Below, piece by piece: positions 12,172 through 23,410 of a stretch of 64,000 nucleotides of DNA; within the stretch, counting starts at the first letter, position 1, and each line of letters begins with the position of its first letter. The DNA is from Plasmopara viticola. Lineage: Eukaryota; Oomycota; Peronosporomycetes; Peronosporales; Peronosporaceae. The notes beneath the pieces were generated by a model. That model saw nothing but the letters and a program-made list of their open reading frames with translations, was not told where the DNA came from and searched no databases. Made by a program: the position numbers and the translations under genes. The stretch lies in the NCBI GenBank assembly GCA_001695595.3, contig MBPM02000083.1, positions 62,001-126,000 of the forward strand, read 5' to 3'.

Positions 12172-13542
12172 ATGACTACCAAGCGCACCGAATTCCTCCT
12201 AGGAGATGGTAACTAGTACCATTGGGAGTTCAACATGAGAATGGCTCTCGCAAGAAAAGGGCTGATGGGACACATTATGGGCGCGAAGGGCGAGAGCGAA
12301 ATAACGGAGACGTGGCTCGTGAATGACGCCAAGGCATTGGGTATAATTACCCAGAGCGTCAAGATACAACACCAGACCAAGATACGGTCTGCTACTCGTG
12401 CCTTGGACGCATGGGGAACGCTTCGCGATTTTTTCCATCGTTCCACTCTACACAACCGTGTCACGATGACACGGCGCCTTCATGAGTTTAAGATGGAGAG
12501 TGGCACTCGCATGGTGGAACATCTGGACGCGTTCAATGAGCTGGTCGTGGGACTCCAGATGACGGGAGAGCCGGTGGATGAATCAAGACAGCAAGTGGTG
12601 CTTCTGAGCAGCTTGCCGGCGGAATATGAAATAATATCTTTTATCGTGGAGAACGCCAAGGACATCACTCTGATCGAAGTCGAGGAGAAGCTGTTGAAGG
12701 AGTCAGACAGACTACAGACGAAGGAAGCAAGTGAGAAAGCGTTTCGAGCCACAGACAATGATGGACGGATCAAGGGCAGACGAGGAAGTGGCCGCAAGAT
12801 TTACGCGCCACGCAAGGGCGGCGGTTTTCGGGGAAAATGCTTCAATTGTGACCAGACTGGTCATATGAAACGGGACTGCCCAGCTGCTGAGAACCGTTCC
12901 AGAAACCGTTATTGCGGTAATGATGCAGTGTTTGCTGTGGGGGATGAGCAATCAGTAAGCTGGCTGATCGACAGTGGTGCGACGTCACACATGACCCCTC
13001 ACCGAAGTGACTTGATCGACTTCAAGCAACTTAAAGACGACATCAAGGTAACAATTGCAGATGGCAGAAAGTTACGCGTCGAAGGAGCTGGAACAGTGAA
13101 GCTTATCGGCTTCGATGGAAGACGCATATCGATGATGGAAATGCTGCTTATCCCTGGACTTGACAGACGTCTACTGTCGGTGGGAAAGCTTGCCGATCGT
13201 GGACTAAGTGTGGAATTTCAGCGTGCTTCGTGCATCATTTGGGACAAGAACGAAGCTTTGGCAACTGGGACAAGAAATGGGAAAGCTTACACACTGGATT
13301 GTGAGCAAGAGGAGGCACGATTGGTGCAATACTCGGGAGTTGATAGTCAGTGGGAGTTATGGCACGCTTGTATGAGACATCCAAGTGAGGACGTTTTAGT
13401 GAAGACTATGCGATCCACAGAAGGTATTCCTGCGCTAAAACAAGGTATTAAGACCTTGTGTGGTGGATGCATGAACGGCAAGCAGACGATCGAAGCCTTT
13501 CCAGGACGCTCCATGACAAAGACGTCACGTGTATTGGAATAG
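12172..13542 (+). pseudogene. Copia gag, protease and integrase zinc-finger region (nonsense codon near start)
   Basis: The natural start is probably the ATG at 12172, in the same frame as the long ORF, but an in-frame TAG lies at 12214-12216. The uninterrupted part starts at 12235. It contains the gag domain of the UBN2/retrotran_gag type, a CCHC knuckle (C-x2-C-x4-H-x4-C, 12838-12879), the aspartic protease motif DSGATSH (12970-12990) and the pre-integrase HHCC region (WELWHACMRH, then CGGC, about 13350-13470). The frame ends at 13542, where a one-base loss in an A run separates it from the integrase core. The TAG is a substitution, hence real inactivation. Confidence 0.88.
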
Positions 13543-16258
13543 TTCACACAGACGTGATGGGACCCAGGAAGACACTTTCAAAAGGAGGTGCTAAATACAT
13601 TTTGACGTTTGTGGATGATTATTCACGATATGTGGTGGCTTACTTTCTGGCAAAGAAGAGTGAAGTTGCCGACAAGATCAAGATGTTCAAAGCACTGCAT
13701 GAGAATCAGTGGGGAACCCGTATCAAGTGCCTGTGTTCGGACAATGGAACGGAGTTTGTCAACAAGACAGTTACGGATTTATGTCAGCGGAACGGTATCA
13801 TACATCAGCGTACAGTACTATACAGTCCCCAACATAATGGAATTGCAGAACGAATGAACCGTACGATAATGGAAAAGGCACGGAGCATGCTACACTACAA
13901 GTGTGTTCCGACATGTTGGTGGGCAGAGGCAGTAAGCACTGCGGTGTACCTGATCAACCGCTCTCCTAATACAATGCACACAAATAACACCCCATATGAA
14001 CTGGGATTTAAGATGAAGCCTTGGATGGATCATCTTAGGGTGTTTGGGTCTCATGGATATGCTCACGTTGATCAAGTGAAGAGGACGAAGCTCGAAGCCA
14101 AAAGCTTCAAGTGCATGTTCCTTGGTTATGCCGAAGACACCAAGGGATACCGAGTTTACGATTTGGAGAAAGACAAGATATCAGTATCACGGTCGGTGAA
14201 GCTGGACGAGCGTGAAGTGGGCGGTATTTATAAGGCACATCCGCCCAAACAGATAAAAGTGATACACGTTACCAAAGACAACGATGAAAGTGCTGTGTCC
14301 GGGCCGACGGAACACCAACAAGATCAAGATGAACTTATGGAGGGTGAAGGAGAAGATGAAATTCCAGATGCTCCAATGAATGAAGAGGAGTCCGACACAA
14401 ATGAGTCAAGGGTCGAGATGCTTCGATTACCGACCTCAGTACACTCTGAACTGACAGCGTACAGAACTCCTACACTGGATGCTCAGGAAGATCGATTGGT
14501 ATTTCGACCGCAAGTGGAACGTTCAAGGCGTACAAATGAACCAATGTTGTTGCTGGAAAACGGATCAGATGCCGATGAAAGTCTGGGAGGAAGCGAAGGA
14601 CCACCATCTCCAAAGCGTGCAAGGATTGATGAAGACGGCCTGATAGCTGAAGCTATTCTCGCTTACGCTGTGAGTGTTGGTGAAGAATCAGACTTGCCTA
14701 CCACGTATGCGCAGGCAATGTCTAGTGACGAGGCAGAACAGTGGCGACAAGCGATGGACGCCGAATTACAGTCGCATTACAAAAACAAAACATGGACACT
14801 AGTTTCGCGAGAATCAATTGGACGTACGATTGGATGCCGCTGGGTTTTTGCTAAGAAGTGTGACCAGAATGGATGTGTTGTGCGCTACAAAGCACGATTG
14901 GTGGCTAAAGGTTTCAAGCAGAAATACGGCGTGGATTTCTTCGAGACTTACTCTCCAGTGGCCAACATGAACTCAATTCGAGTTGTACTCGCAGTGTGTG
15001 CGGTATTAGGCTACAAAATGGAACAGCTGGACGTCGACACCGCCTTTCTCAACAGTGTACTGTCGGATCGTGTTCACATGGAAGTTCCAATTGTTGTTAA
15101 GGGAGCTCAAGGATTTGCGTGTCAGCTGAACAAAGCTATATATGGTCTCAAGCAAGCTGCAAGCGCTTGGAACAAGACGATCGATCACGTCTTCAAGAAG
15201 AACGATTTTAGAGTTGTGGAGCGGATCAATGCGTCTACGTGAAGAAAGTGGTGGAAGGCATTGTGTACGTATGTCTTCATATCGATGATATGATCATTGC
15301 AGCCAAGACGAGCGACGAGATTCTAGAGGTCAAGGGGATGCTTAAAAGTGTTTTCAAGATGAAGGATCTCGGCATGGCGAAGTTCATCTTGGGCATGGAG
15401 ATCGACCACGACATGACAGCTTCCACACTAATGATCAAGCAAACACGCTCATTAGCGACATGGCTGAGCGATTTGGACAGAAAAACGCCAAGAACGTCGA
15501 CAATCCGTGTACGTCCGGTCTCAAGCTGTCAACATCACAGTCACCAAGTACAGAAGCTGAGCATTCAGAGATTCGGTCAAGACCATACCGCTCACTAATT
15601 GGATGTCTGCTATATGTTACAACTTGCACTCGGCCGGACGTCGCATACATCGTGACACATCTGTCTAGATTTCTCGAAAATCAGGGATTACCACATTGGA
15701 ACGCCGCAATTCGTGTATTGCGCTACTTAAATTCGACACGTCATCATGGGATCGTTTATCAAAGAGGGACGGGAAAGGTGATTATTGAAGCTTTTTCGGA
15801 TGCTGACTGGGGTAGCAACACCGATGACAGACGGTCTGTATCAGGTGTGTTGATCAACATTGGTAAAGCTCCGGTTGTATTCAAGTCCAAGTATCAGAGA
15901 ACAGTTGCACTAAGTTCCGCAGAAGCAGAGTATATGGCGCTCAGCTTGTGCAGGCGCGCGCAATGCTCAAGGACATGGGTCAAGAACAAGTGGGAGGCAC
16001 GCAAATATGGGAAGACAATCAAGGTGCGATAGCTTTAGCAAACAACGCGGGCTACCATGCACGTACAAGCACGTGGACATCAGACATCACTTTATTCGGG
16101 AGAACGTTCAGCATGGATTACTCAAGATTGGCTACATTGATACAAGGAGTCAGCTTGCAGATATGCTAACCAAGGCGCTTGGAACCAAGATGCTGAAGTA
16201 TCTGCGCGAAGCCTCCGGAATCAAGACCAAGTCAGCAGTAAAGGACACACAGCATTAG
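13543..16258 (+). pseudogene. Copia pol: integrase core, reverse transcriptase, RNase H (four further frameshifts)
   Basis: The integrase core begins with HTDVMGP and has FVDDYSRY and DNGTEF plus the downstream Glu (NGIAERMNRT), the D,D-35-E set. After an acidic linker comes reverse transcriptase (GCRWVFAKK, ARLVAKGFKQ, QLDVDTAFLN and the catalytic HIDDM at about 15281-15295), then RNase H (DADWGSN, SSAEAEYMA, WEDNQGAI, HVDIRHHFIRE). The frame slips at about 15230, 15455, 15945 and 16060, each time in the direction expected for loss of one base, and at least three of these sites are short homopolymers. The last frame ends in TAG at 16256-16258, just before the 3' LTR. Confidence 0.9.
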
Positions 16259-16271
16259 CGGTGAGTGCGAG

Positions 16272-16417
16272 TGTTAACATTACACCGCTGAATGCATGTT
16301 GGACAGGTGGATGGCTTCACAGTAATTACAAGTACGTCACAATTAGTAATTACATATGGTAGCCGTTCATTGGTCAGGATAAATATATTCACTTCGGTTT
16401 TTACTTTCTTCTTAACA
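16272..16417 (+). repeat. 3' LTR of the Copia element
   Basis: Same length and ends as the 5' LTR. The purine-rich stretch before it (gcggtgagtgcgag) is a weak polypurine tract. Array spacer resumes immediately at 16418, but about 80 bp further along than where it stopped at 11977. Confidence 0.88.
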
Positions 16418-16959
16418 GTAACATCGTTTCACCATATAATTCATTTGCAATATTGTAAATGGCGTTTTGAGCGAAACCGGTAATATTATCATTCGCTTAT
16501 GATAAAAATCGGATCTATCCTTTTTGACGGCATAATAAAACAAATTCTCTGACAACACATATGTGGAAGATCTAACCATTTCACAACTTTAGACGGAAAT
16601 ACAATAGTGTCGATAACATAAGATTGACATAATATATAGATAAACTGGTCGTTGGCCACTGTGCTATCAGGGTTGCTATCCATCAACGAAATTTTGCCCC
16701 TAAAGTCATTTCTTAGTAAAACACGAGTTGACGCTTCAACGCGTGCTAATTGAAAGGAAAGAACGCGTCATCACAAATGACCTTTCAACGAATTCTAGAG
16801 ATTTGTGTCAAGTACGGACGAATGTCGCGACGGGTGATGCCACCGTCATGTGAAACAACTAAAGTTCGTTCTTCACTCTCACATTTACATCCAGCATCTC
16901 CAGCACCTCCACCACCTTCTGTCGGCTGCTACCTTTTACCTACTCGATCAAAGTTGACC

Positions 16960-17799
16960 ATGAAAAGTGCTGCCGCTTTCGCTACCTTTCTCACACTGAG
17001 TGTATTCGTTGCCACAACGGAAGTTCAAGGTACACCAGGCCTTCGTGGTCTACGATCACTCGCTGATAACCAATCAGCTGAGAGTAGTGAGGGCAGAAAG
17101 GATCACTACAACCACCACCGACACGTCAAGAAAGTCATCAAGAAAGTCAAGAAAATCGCCATTCCTGTTCCCGTGGCGGTGCCGCAGTATATTCCAGTCC
17201 CAATCAGCGGTCCGTCTTCGGTGATTGCTAGCCAAAACACTGCTGTTGTGGGTTCGTCCAATAATGTTGTCGCAGCCTCTGGTGCTGGAGCAGTTGGATC
17301 GGGTGTTTTAGGGCCCGGTGGTGTGACTCCCGCCCCAACGACAATGACCGGACGACCAGTGGCAACCCCTACGCCTACTACATCGGTACCGTCAAGCCTA
17401 GTAAATACAGACACATCTGATAATCAATTACCACCAGCACCAGTAGCTGCTTCCCAAGGTGGTGGGATAGGAAGCAATTTGGCTGGTAGATCTGGCAATA
17501 GTGTATCAATGAGTGGCTTCGGCGGTGGGAATCAAATGGGTACTTTCGGTAACAGAATGTTCGGCGGGCGTGGTGCTAATACTGGCAATGGCTTCAACTG
17601 AAACGGCAACAATGGCTTCGGCCAGCAGATGGGCATCGAAACGCCAAATGGAAACATGTTTGGTGGGTTTGGCCGTCAAGGTGCAGCTGGTGGTGGAGGG
17701 CAGCGCGGTTTCGGAGGTGAAGCACCGGACGGAATCAATAGTGTAGCGAGCGGCAATGCACTTGGTGGAGGGATAACCCGCCGTCGTCGTCGACTTTGA
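16960..17799 (+). pseudogene. R1: secreted Pro/Gly-rich array protein, nonsense copy
   Basis: The copy is full length (840 bp, no indel) but has an in-frame TGA at 17599-17601 in the Asn/Gly-rich segment. That is a base substitution, so it is not explained by run-length error. The downstream sequence still encodes the Gly-rich tail and Arg run in frame. The upstream frame is open for a further 70 codons before the ATG, but that segment is the promoter/leader conserved in all units and has no signal peptide, so I start at 16960. This is the right-arm copy nearest the Copia element. Confidence 0.88.
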
Positions 17800-18836
17800 T
17801 CGATGTAGAAGATCATTTTCAAATGTTTGTCTTTCGTAGCCTCTGTATTGCTTGTAGTTTTGTCGCTAAAATTGTTAAAATGGGAAGATAGGTAAGAAAT
17901 ATGTCAACGATACTGAATTGATGAATAAAAGCTTATTTTTTTAAACCGATGCTGGCCGCAATCTAGTATTCGTTTTGCATAAATGGCAAGATCGTATTGA
18001 AACAAACGATTTTTCTCAGACCTTTGATACACACGGCGCAATGAATTGAATCGATATATCTTATAAGTTCAGCTTGGTTGCTGCAAAGGCAATTCGAAGT
18101 TCACAGAATTTGTAAACCGAGGCCGTAGATTCCAGCCAGAGTCATCACCATCACCGCAATATCGACACACTTTCTTTGTCGATTAGACTAATAACATTTT
18201 AGCCCACACGTGGACAAAGCTACAAAAATGTTACTGGTCAAACGTGTTTAAATCTAAATGAGTCACATCGTTTCACCATATGATTCATCTGCAATATTGA
18301 ACAAAAACGTTTTGGGGACAACGGACTCTACTGAGCGAAACCGGTAATATTATTATTTGCTCAAGATAAAAATCGGATCAATCCTTTTTGACGGCACAAT
18401 TAAACCAAATCCTCTGACAACACATAACAACACATATGTGGAAGATCTAACCAGTTCACAACTTTAGACGGAACAACAATAGTGTCGATAACATAAGATT
18501 GACATAAGATATAGATAAACTGGTTGTTGGCCACTGTGCTATCAGGGTTGCTATCCATCGACAAAATTTTGCCTCTTAAGTCATTTCTTAGTAAAACACG
18601 AATTGACGCTTCAATGCGTGCTAATTGAAAGGAAAGAACGCGTCATAACAAATGACCTTTCAACATATTCTAGAGATTTGTGTCAAGTACGGATGAATGT
18701 CGTGACGGGTGACGCCACCGTCATGAGAAACAACTAAAGTTCGTTCTTCACTCTCACATTTACATCCAGCATCTCCAGCACCATCACCACCTTCTGTCTC
18801 GGCTGCTAGCTTTTACCTTCTCGATCAAAGTTGACC

Positions 18837-19676
18837 ATGAAAAGTGCTGCCGCTTTCGCTACCTTTCTCACACTGAGTGTATTCGTTGCCACAACGGAAG
18901 TTCAAGGTACACCAGGCCTTCGTGGTCTACGATCACTCGCTGATAACCAATCAACTGAGAGTAGTGAGAGCAGAAAGGATCACTACAACCACCACCGACA
19001 CGTCAAGAAAGTCATCAAGAAAGTCAAGAAAATCGCCATTCCTGTTCCCGTGGCGGTGCCGCAGTATATTCCAGTCCCAATCAGCGGTCCGTCTTCGGTG
19101 ATTGCTAGCTCCAACACTGCTGTTGTGGGTTCGTCCAATAATGTTGTCGCAGCCTCTGGTGCTGGAGCAGTTGGATCGGGTGTTTTAGGGCCCGGTGGTG
19201 TGACTCCCGCCCCGACGACAATGACCGGACGACCAGCAACCACCCCTGCGCCTACTACATCGGTACCGTCAAGCCTAGTAAACACAGACACATCCGATAA
19301 TCAATTACCACCAACTCTAGTAGCTGCTTCACAAGGTGGTGGGATAGGAAGCAATTTGGCTGGTGGATCTGGCAATAGTGTATCAATGAGTGGCTTCGGC
19401 GGTGGGAATCAAATGGGTACTTTCGGTAACAGCATGTTCGGTGGTCGTGGTGCTAATACTGGCAATGGCTTCAACGGCAACGGCAACAATGGCTTCGGCC
19501 AGCAGATGGGCATCGACACGCCGAATGGAAATATGTTTGGTGGGTTTGGCCGTCAAGGCGCAGCTGGTGGTGGAGGGCAGCGCGGTTTTGGAGGTGAAGC
19601 ACCGGACGGAATCAATAGTGTAGCGAGCGGCAATGCACTTGGTGGAGGGATAACCCGCCGTCGTCGTCGACTTTGA
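18837..19676 (+). CDS. R2: secreted Pro/Gly-rich array protein (reference copy)
   Basis: 279 residues, function unknown. Order of segments: signal peptide 1-24 (predicted cleavage after VQG); RGLR at 29-32, an RxLR-like tetrapeptide unusually close to the cleavage site and without a clear EER; polar segment with NQSTESSE; His/Lys patch at about 47-65 (HYNHHRHVKKVIKKVKK); Pro/Val segment at about 66-85 (IPVPVAVPQYIPVP); Ser/Ala/Val-rich stretch; Thr/Pro linker (TPAPTTMTG, TPAPTTSVP); Gly/Asn/Met/Phe-rich tail; C-terminal TRRRRRL. There are no cysteines in the mature part. The start is the ATG just before the signal peptide. A secreted effector or a cell-surface/wall structural protein are both possible. 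Copy-specific residues: RPATTPAP and TLVAAS. Confidence 0.9.
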   Translation: MKSAAAFATFLTLSVFVATTEVQGTPGLRGLRSLADNQSTESSESRKDHYNHHRHVKKVIKKVKKIAIPVPVAVPQYIPVPISGPSSVIASSNTAVVGSSNNVVAASGAGAVGSGVLGPGGVTPAPTTMTGRPATTPAPTTSVPSSLVNTDTSDNQLPPTLVAASQGGGIGSNLAGGSGNSVSMSGFGGGNQMGTFGNSMFGGRGANTGNGFNGNGNNGFGQQMGIDTPNGNMFGGFGRQGAAGGGGQRGFGGEAPDGINSVASGNALGGGITRRRRRL

Positions 19677-20468
19677 TCGATGTAGAAGATCATTTTTAAA
19701 TGTTTGTCTTTTGTAGCCTCTGTATTGCTTGTAGTTTTGTCGCTAAAATTGGTCAAATGGGAAGATAGGTCAGAAATATGTCAACGATACTGAATTGATG
19801 AATAAAAGCTTATTTTTTTTTGAACCGATGCTGGCCGCAATCTAGTATTCGTTTTGCATAAATGGCAAGATCGTATTGAAACAAACGATTTTTCTCAGAC
19901 CTTTGATACATACGGCGCAATGAATTGAATCGATATATCTTATAAGTTCAGCTTGGTTGCTGCAAAGGCAATTCGAAGTTCACAAAATTTGTAAACCATG
20001 GCCGTAGATTCCAGCCGAAGTCATTACCATCACCGCAATATCGACACACTTTCTTCGTCGATTAGACATATAACATTTTAGCCCACACGTGGATAGAGCT
20101 CTAAAAATGTTACTGGTCAAACGTGTTTAAATCTAGATGAGTCACATCGTTTCACCCACCATATCTGCAATATTGAACAAAATCGTTTTGGGGACAACGG
20201 ACTCTACTGAGCGAAACCGGTAATATTATTATTTGCTCAAGATAAAAATCGGATCAATCCTTTTTGACGGCACAATTAAACCAAATCCTCTGACAACACA
20301 TATGTGGAAGATCTAACCATTTCACAACTTTAGACGGAACAACAATAGTGTCGATAACATAAGATTGACATAAGATATATGTAAACTGGTCGTTGGCCAC
20401 TGTGCTATCAGGGTTGCTATCCATCGACGAAAGTTTGCCCCTTAAGTCATTTCTTAGTAAAACACGAA

Positions 20469-20522
20469 TTGACGCTTCAATGCGTACTAATTGAAAGGAA
20501 AGAACGCGTCATCACAAATGAC
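20469..20522 (+). promoter_or_regulatory. Conserved promoter dyads upstream of array genes (shown for R3)
   Basis: Two short inverted repeats lie 180-235 bp before the R3 ATG: TTGACGCTTCAA (20469-20480) and GTCATCACAAATGAC (20508-20522). The second is present in nearly every unit of both arms, and the first in most right-arm units. They could be operators for a dimeric factor (the GTCA/TGAC halves suggest bZIP); this is inference from symmetry and conservation only. Confidence 0.45.
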
Positions 20523-20613
20523 CTTTCAACATATTCTAGAGATTTGTGTCAAGTACGGATGAATGTCGTGACGGGTGACGCCACCGTCATGAGAAACAAC
20601 TAAAGTTCGTTCT

Positions 20614-20629
20614 TCACTCTCACATTTAC
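20614..20629 (+). promoter_or_regulatory. Candidate oomycete initiator (Inr-like) of array gene R3
   Basis: The pyrimidine-rich block TCACTCTCACATTTAC, about 75-90 bp before the ATG, resembles the oomycete Inr core (CAWTTT within pyrimidines). It is repeated at the same distance in the other units. The match is imperfect, and no transcription start can be verified here. Confidence 0.4.
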
Positions 20630-20702
20630 ATCCAGCATCTCCAGCACCTCCACCACCTTCTGTCTCGGCTGCTAGCTTTTACCTTCTCGATCAAAGTTGA
20701 CC

Positions 20703-21542
20703 ATGAAAAGTGCTGCCGCTTTCGCTACCTTTCTCACACTGAGTGTATTCGTTGCCACAACGGAAGTTCAAGGTACACCAGGCCTTCGTGGTCTACGATC
20801 ACTCGCTGATAACCAATCAACTGAGAGTAGTGAGGGCAGAAAGGATCACTACAACCACCACCGACACGTCAAGAAAGTCATCAAGAAAATCAAGAAAATC
20901 GCCATTCCTATTCCCGTGGCGGTGCCGCAGTATATTCCAGTCCCAATTAGCGGTCCGTCTTCGGTGATTGCTAGCCAAAACACTGCTGTTGTGGGTTCGT
21001 CCAATAATGTTGTCGCAGCCTCTGGTGCTGGAGCAGTTGGATCGGGTGTTTTAGGGCCCGGTGGTGTGACTCCCGCCCCGACGACAATGACCGGACGACC
21101 AGTGGCAACCCCTGCGCCTACTACATCGGTACCGTCAAGTCTAGGAAATACAGACACATCTGATAATCAATTACCACCAGCACCAGTAGCTGCTTCCCAA
21201 GGTGGTGGGATAGGAAGCAATTTGGCTGGTGGATCTGGCAATAGTGTATCAATGAGTGGCTTCGGCGGTGGGAATCAAATGGGTACTTTCGGTAACAGCA
21301 TGTTCGGCGGTTTTGGTGCTAATACTGGCAATGGCTTCAACGGCAACGGCAACAATGGCTTCGGCCAGCAGATGGGCATCGACACGCCAAATGGAAATAT
21401 GTTTGGTGGGTTTGGCCGTCAAGGTGCAGCTGGTGGTGGAGGGCAGCGCGGTTTCGGAGGTGAAGCACCGGACGGAATCAATAGTGTAGCGAGCGGCAAT
21501 GCACTTGGTGGAGGGATAACCCGCCGTCGTCGTCGACTTTGA
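20703..21542 (+). CDS. R3: secreted Pro/Gly-rich array protein, intact
   Basis: Complete 279-residue copy with the same segment order as R2. Distinguishing residues: KKIKK in the cationic patch, IPIPV in the Pro/Val segment, SQN instead of SSN after it, and FGANTG instead of RGANTG in the Gly-rich tail. Followed by a class B spacer. Confidence 0.9.
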   Translation: MKSAAAFATFLTLSVFVATTEVQGTPGLRGLRSLADNQSTESSEGRKDHYNHHRHVKKVIKKIKKIAIPIPVAVPQYIPVPISGPSSVIASQNTAVVGSSNNVVAASGAGAVGSGVLGPGGVTPAPTTMTGRPVATPAPTTSVPSSLGNTDTSDNQLPPAPVAASQGGGIGSNLAGGSGNSVSMSGFGGGNQMGTFGNSMFGGFGANTGNGFNGNGNNGFGQQMGIDTPNGNMFGGFGRQGAAGGGGQRGFGGEAPDGINSVASGNALGGGITRRRRRL

Positions 21543-21666
21543 TCGATGTAGAAGATCATTTTTAAATGTTTGTCTTTCGTAGCCTCTGTATTGCTTGTAG
21601 TTTTGTCGCTAAAATTGGTCAAATGGGAAGATAGGTAAGAAATATGTCAACGATACTGAATTGATG

Positions 21667-21672
21667 AATAAA
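21667..21672 (+). terminator. Poly(A) signal AATAAA of R3 (conserved in all units)
   Basis: AATAAA in gatgaataaaagcttatt, 125 bp after the R3 stop and followed by a T run. The same block occurs after each right-arm gene, for example after R2 at about 19800 and R4 at about 23533. Confidence 0.55.
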
Positions 21673-22570
21673 AGCTTATTTTTTAAACCGATGCTGGCCG
21701 CAATCTAGTATTCGTTTTGCATAAATGGCAAAATCTTAATGAAACAAACGATATTTCGATCAGATCTTGATACACACGGCGCAATGAACTGGATCGATGT
21801 ATTTTATGAGTTCAGCTTGGTTGCTGCAAAGGCAATTCGAAGTTCACAGAATTTGTAAACCGAGGCCGTAGATTCCAGCCAGAGTCATCACCATCACCGC
21901 AATATCGACACACTTTCTTTGTCGATTAGACTAATAACATTTTAGCCCACACGTGGACAAAGCTACAAAAATGTTACTGGTCAAACGTGTTTAAATCTAA
22001 ATGAGTCACATCGTTTCACCATATGATTCATCTGCAATATTGAACAAAAACGTTTTGGGGGACAACGGACTCTACTGAGCGAAACCGGTAATATTATTAT
22101 TTGCTCAAGATAAAAATCGGATCAATCCTTTTTGACGGCACAATTAAACCAAATCCTCTGACAACACATATGTGGAAGATCTAACCATTTCACAACTTTA
22201 GACGGAACAACAATAGTGTCGATAACATAAGATTGACATAAGATATATGTAAACTGGTCGTTGGCCACTGTGCTATCAGGGTTGCTATCCATCGACGAAA
22301 GTTTGCCCCTTAAGTCATTTCTTAGTAAAACACGAATTGACGCTTCAATGCGTACTAATTGAAAGGAAAGAACGCGTCATCACAAATGACCTTTCAACAT
22401 ATTCTAGAGATTTGTGTCAAGTACGGATGAATGTCGTGACGGGTGACGCCACCGTCATGAGAAACAACTAAAGTTCGTTCTTCACTCTCACATTTACATC
22501 CAGCATCTCCAGCACCTCCACCACCTTCTGTCTCGGCTGCTAGCTTTTACCTTCTCGATCAAAGTTGACC

Positions 22571-23410
22571 ATGAAAAGTGCTGCCGCTTTCGCTACCTTT
22601 CTCACACTGAGTGTATTCGTTGCCACAACGGAAGTTCAAGGTACACCAGGCCTTCGTGGTCTACGATCACTCGCTGATAACCAATCAACTGAGAGTAGTG
22701 AGGGCAGAAAGGATCACTACAACCACCACCGACACGTCAAGAAAGTCATCAAGAAAATCAAGAAAATCGCCATTCCTGTTCCCGTGGCGGTGCCGCAGTA
22801 TATTCCAGTCCCAATCAGCGGTCCGTCTTCGGTGATTGCTAGCCAAAACACTGCTGTTGTGGGTTCGTCCAATAATGTTGTCGCAGCCTCTGGTGCTGGA
22901 GCAGTTGGATCGGGTGTTTTAGGGCCCGGTGGTGTGACTCCCGCCCCGACGACAATGACCGGACGACCAGTGGCAACCCCTGCGCCTACTACATCGGTAC
23001 CGTCAAGTCTAGGAAATACAGACACATCTGATAATCAATTACCACCAGCACCAGTAGCTGCTTCCCAAGGTGGTGGGATAGGAAGCAATTTGGCTGGTGG
23101 ATCTGGCAATAGTGTACCAATGAGTGGCTTCGGCGGTGGGAATCAAATGGGTACCTTCGGTAACAGCATGTTCGGCGGTCGTGGTGCTAATACTGGTAAT
23201 GGCTTCAACGGCAACGGCAACAATAGCTTCGGCCAGCAGATGGGCATCGACACGCCGAATGGAAATATGTTTGGTGGGTTTAGCCGTCAGGGCGCAGCTG
23301 GTGGTGGAGGGCAGCGCGGTTTTGGAGGTGAAGCACCGGACGGAATCAATAGTGTAGCGAGCGGCAATGCACTTGGTGGAGGGATAACCCGCCGTCGTCG
23401 TCGACTTTGA
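22571..23410 (+). CDS. R4: secreted Pro/Gly-rich array protein, intact
   Basis: Complete 279-residue copy. Distinguishing residues: KKIKK, SQN, SVPMSG, RGANTG, GNNSFG and GFSRQ. The last two are substitutions private to this copy. Followed by a class A spacer (ccatggccg and ccgaagtcattacc variants). Confidence 0.9.
   Translation: MKSAAAFATFLTLSVFVATTEVQGTPGLRGLRSLADNQSTESSEGRKDHYNHHRHVKKVIKKIKKIAIPVPVAVPQYIPVPISGPSSVIASQNTAVVGSSNNVVAASGAGAVGSGVLGPGGVTPAPTTMTGRPVATPAPTTSVPSSLGNTDTSDNQLPPAPVAASQGGGIGSNLAGGSGNSVPMSGFGGGNQMGTFGNSMFGGRGANTGNGFNGNGNNSFGQQMGIDTPNGNMFGGFSRQGAAGGGGQRGFGGEAPDGINSVASGNALGGGITRRRRRL

Larger units (their letters stand above)
11978..16417 (+). mobile_element. Copia-type LTR retrotransposon, defective
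   Basis: A 4.44-kb element flanked by 146-bp LTRs that begin TGTTAACATT and end in AACA (TG...CA termini). The gene order gag, protease, integrase, reverse transcriptase, RNase H is that of Ty1/Copia. It lies in array spacer in the plus orientation. The bases flanking the two LTRs do not match as a target-site duplication, and about 80 bp of spacer are missing at the right border, so flanking DNA was deleted after or during insertion. One nonsense codon in gag and five shifts of frame in pol make it non-autonomous as it stands. Confidence 0.93.

Noticed and set aside
13458..13542. Natural -1 frameshift (programmed) between Copia gag and pol
   Set aside because: Five slips in the same direction lie in short homopolymers along the whole pol, which fits random base loss and not a single programmed site. 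Copia elements usually have one frame.
16750..16959. N-terminal extension of R1 by 70 codons
   Set aside because: The region is the leader/promoter shared by all units and is closed by stops in other units; a signal peptide directly follows the internal ATG.
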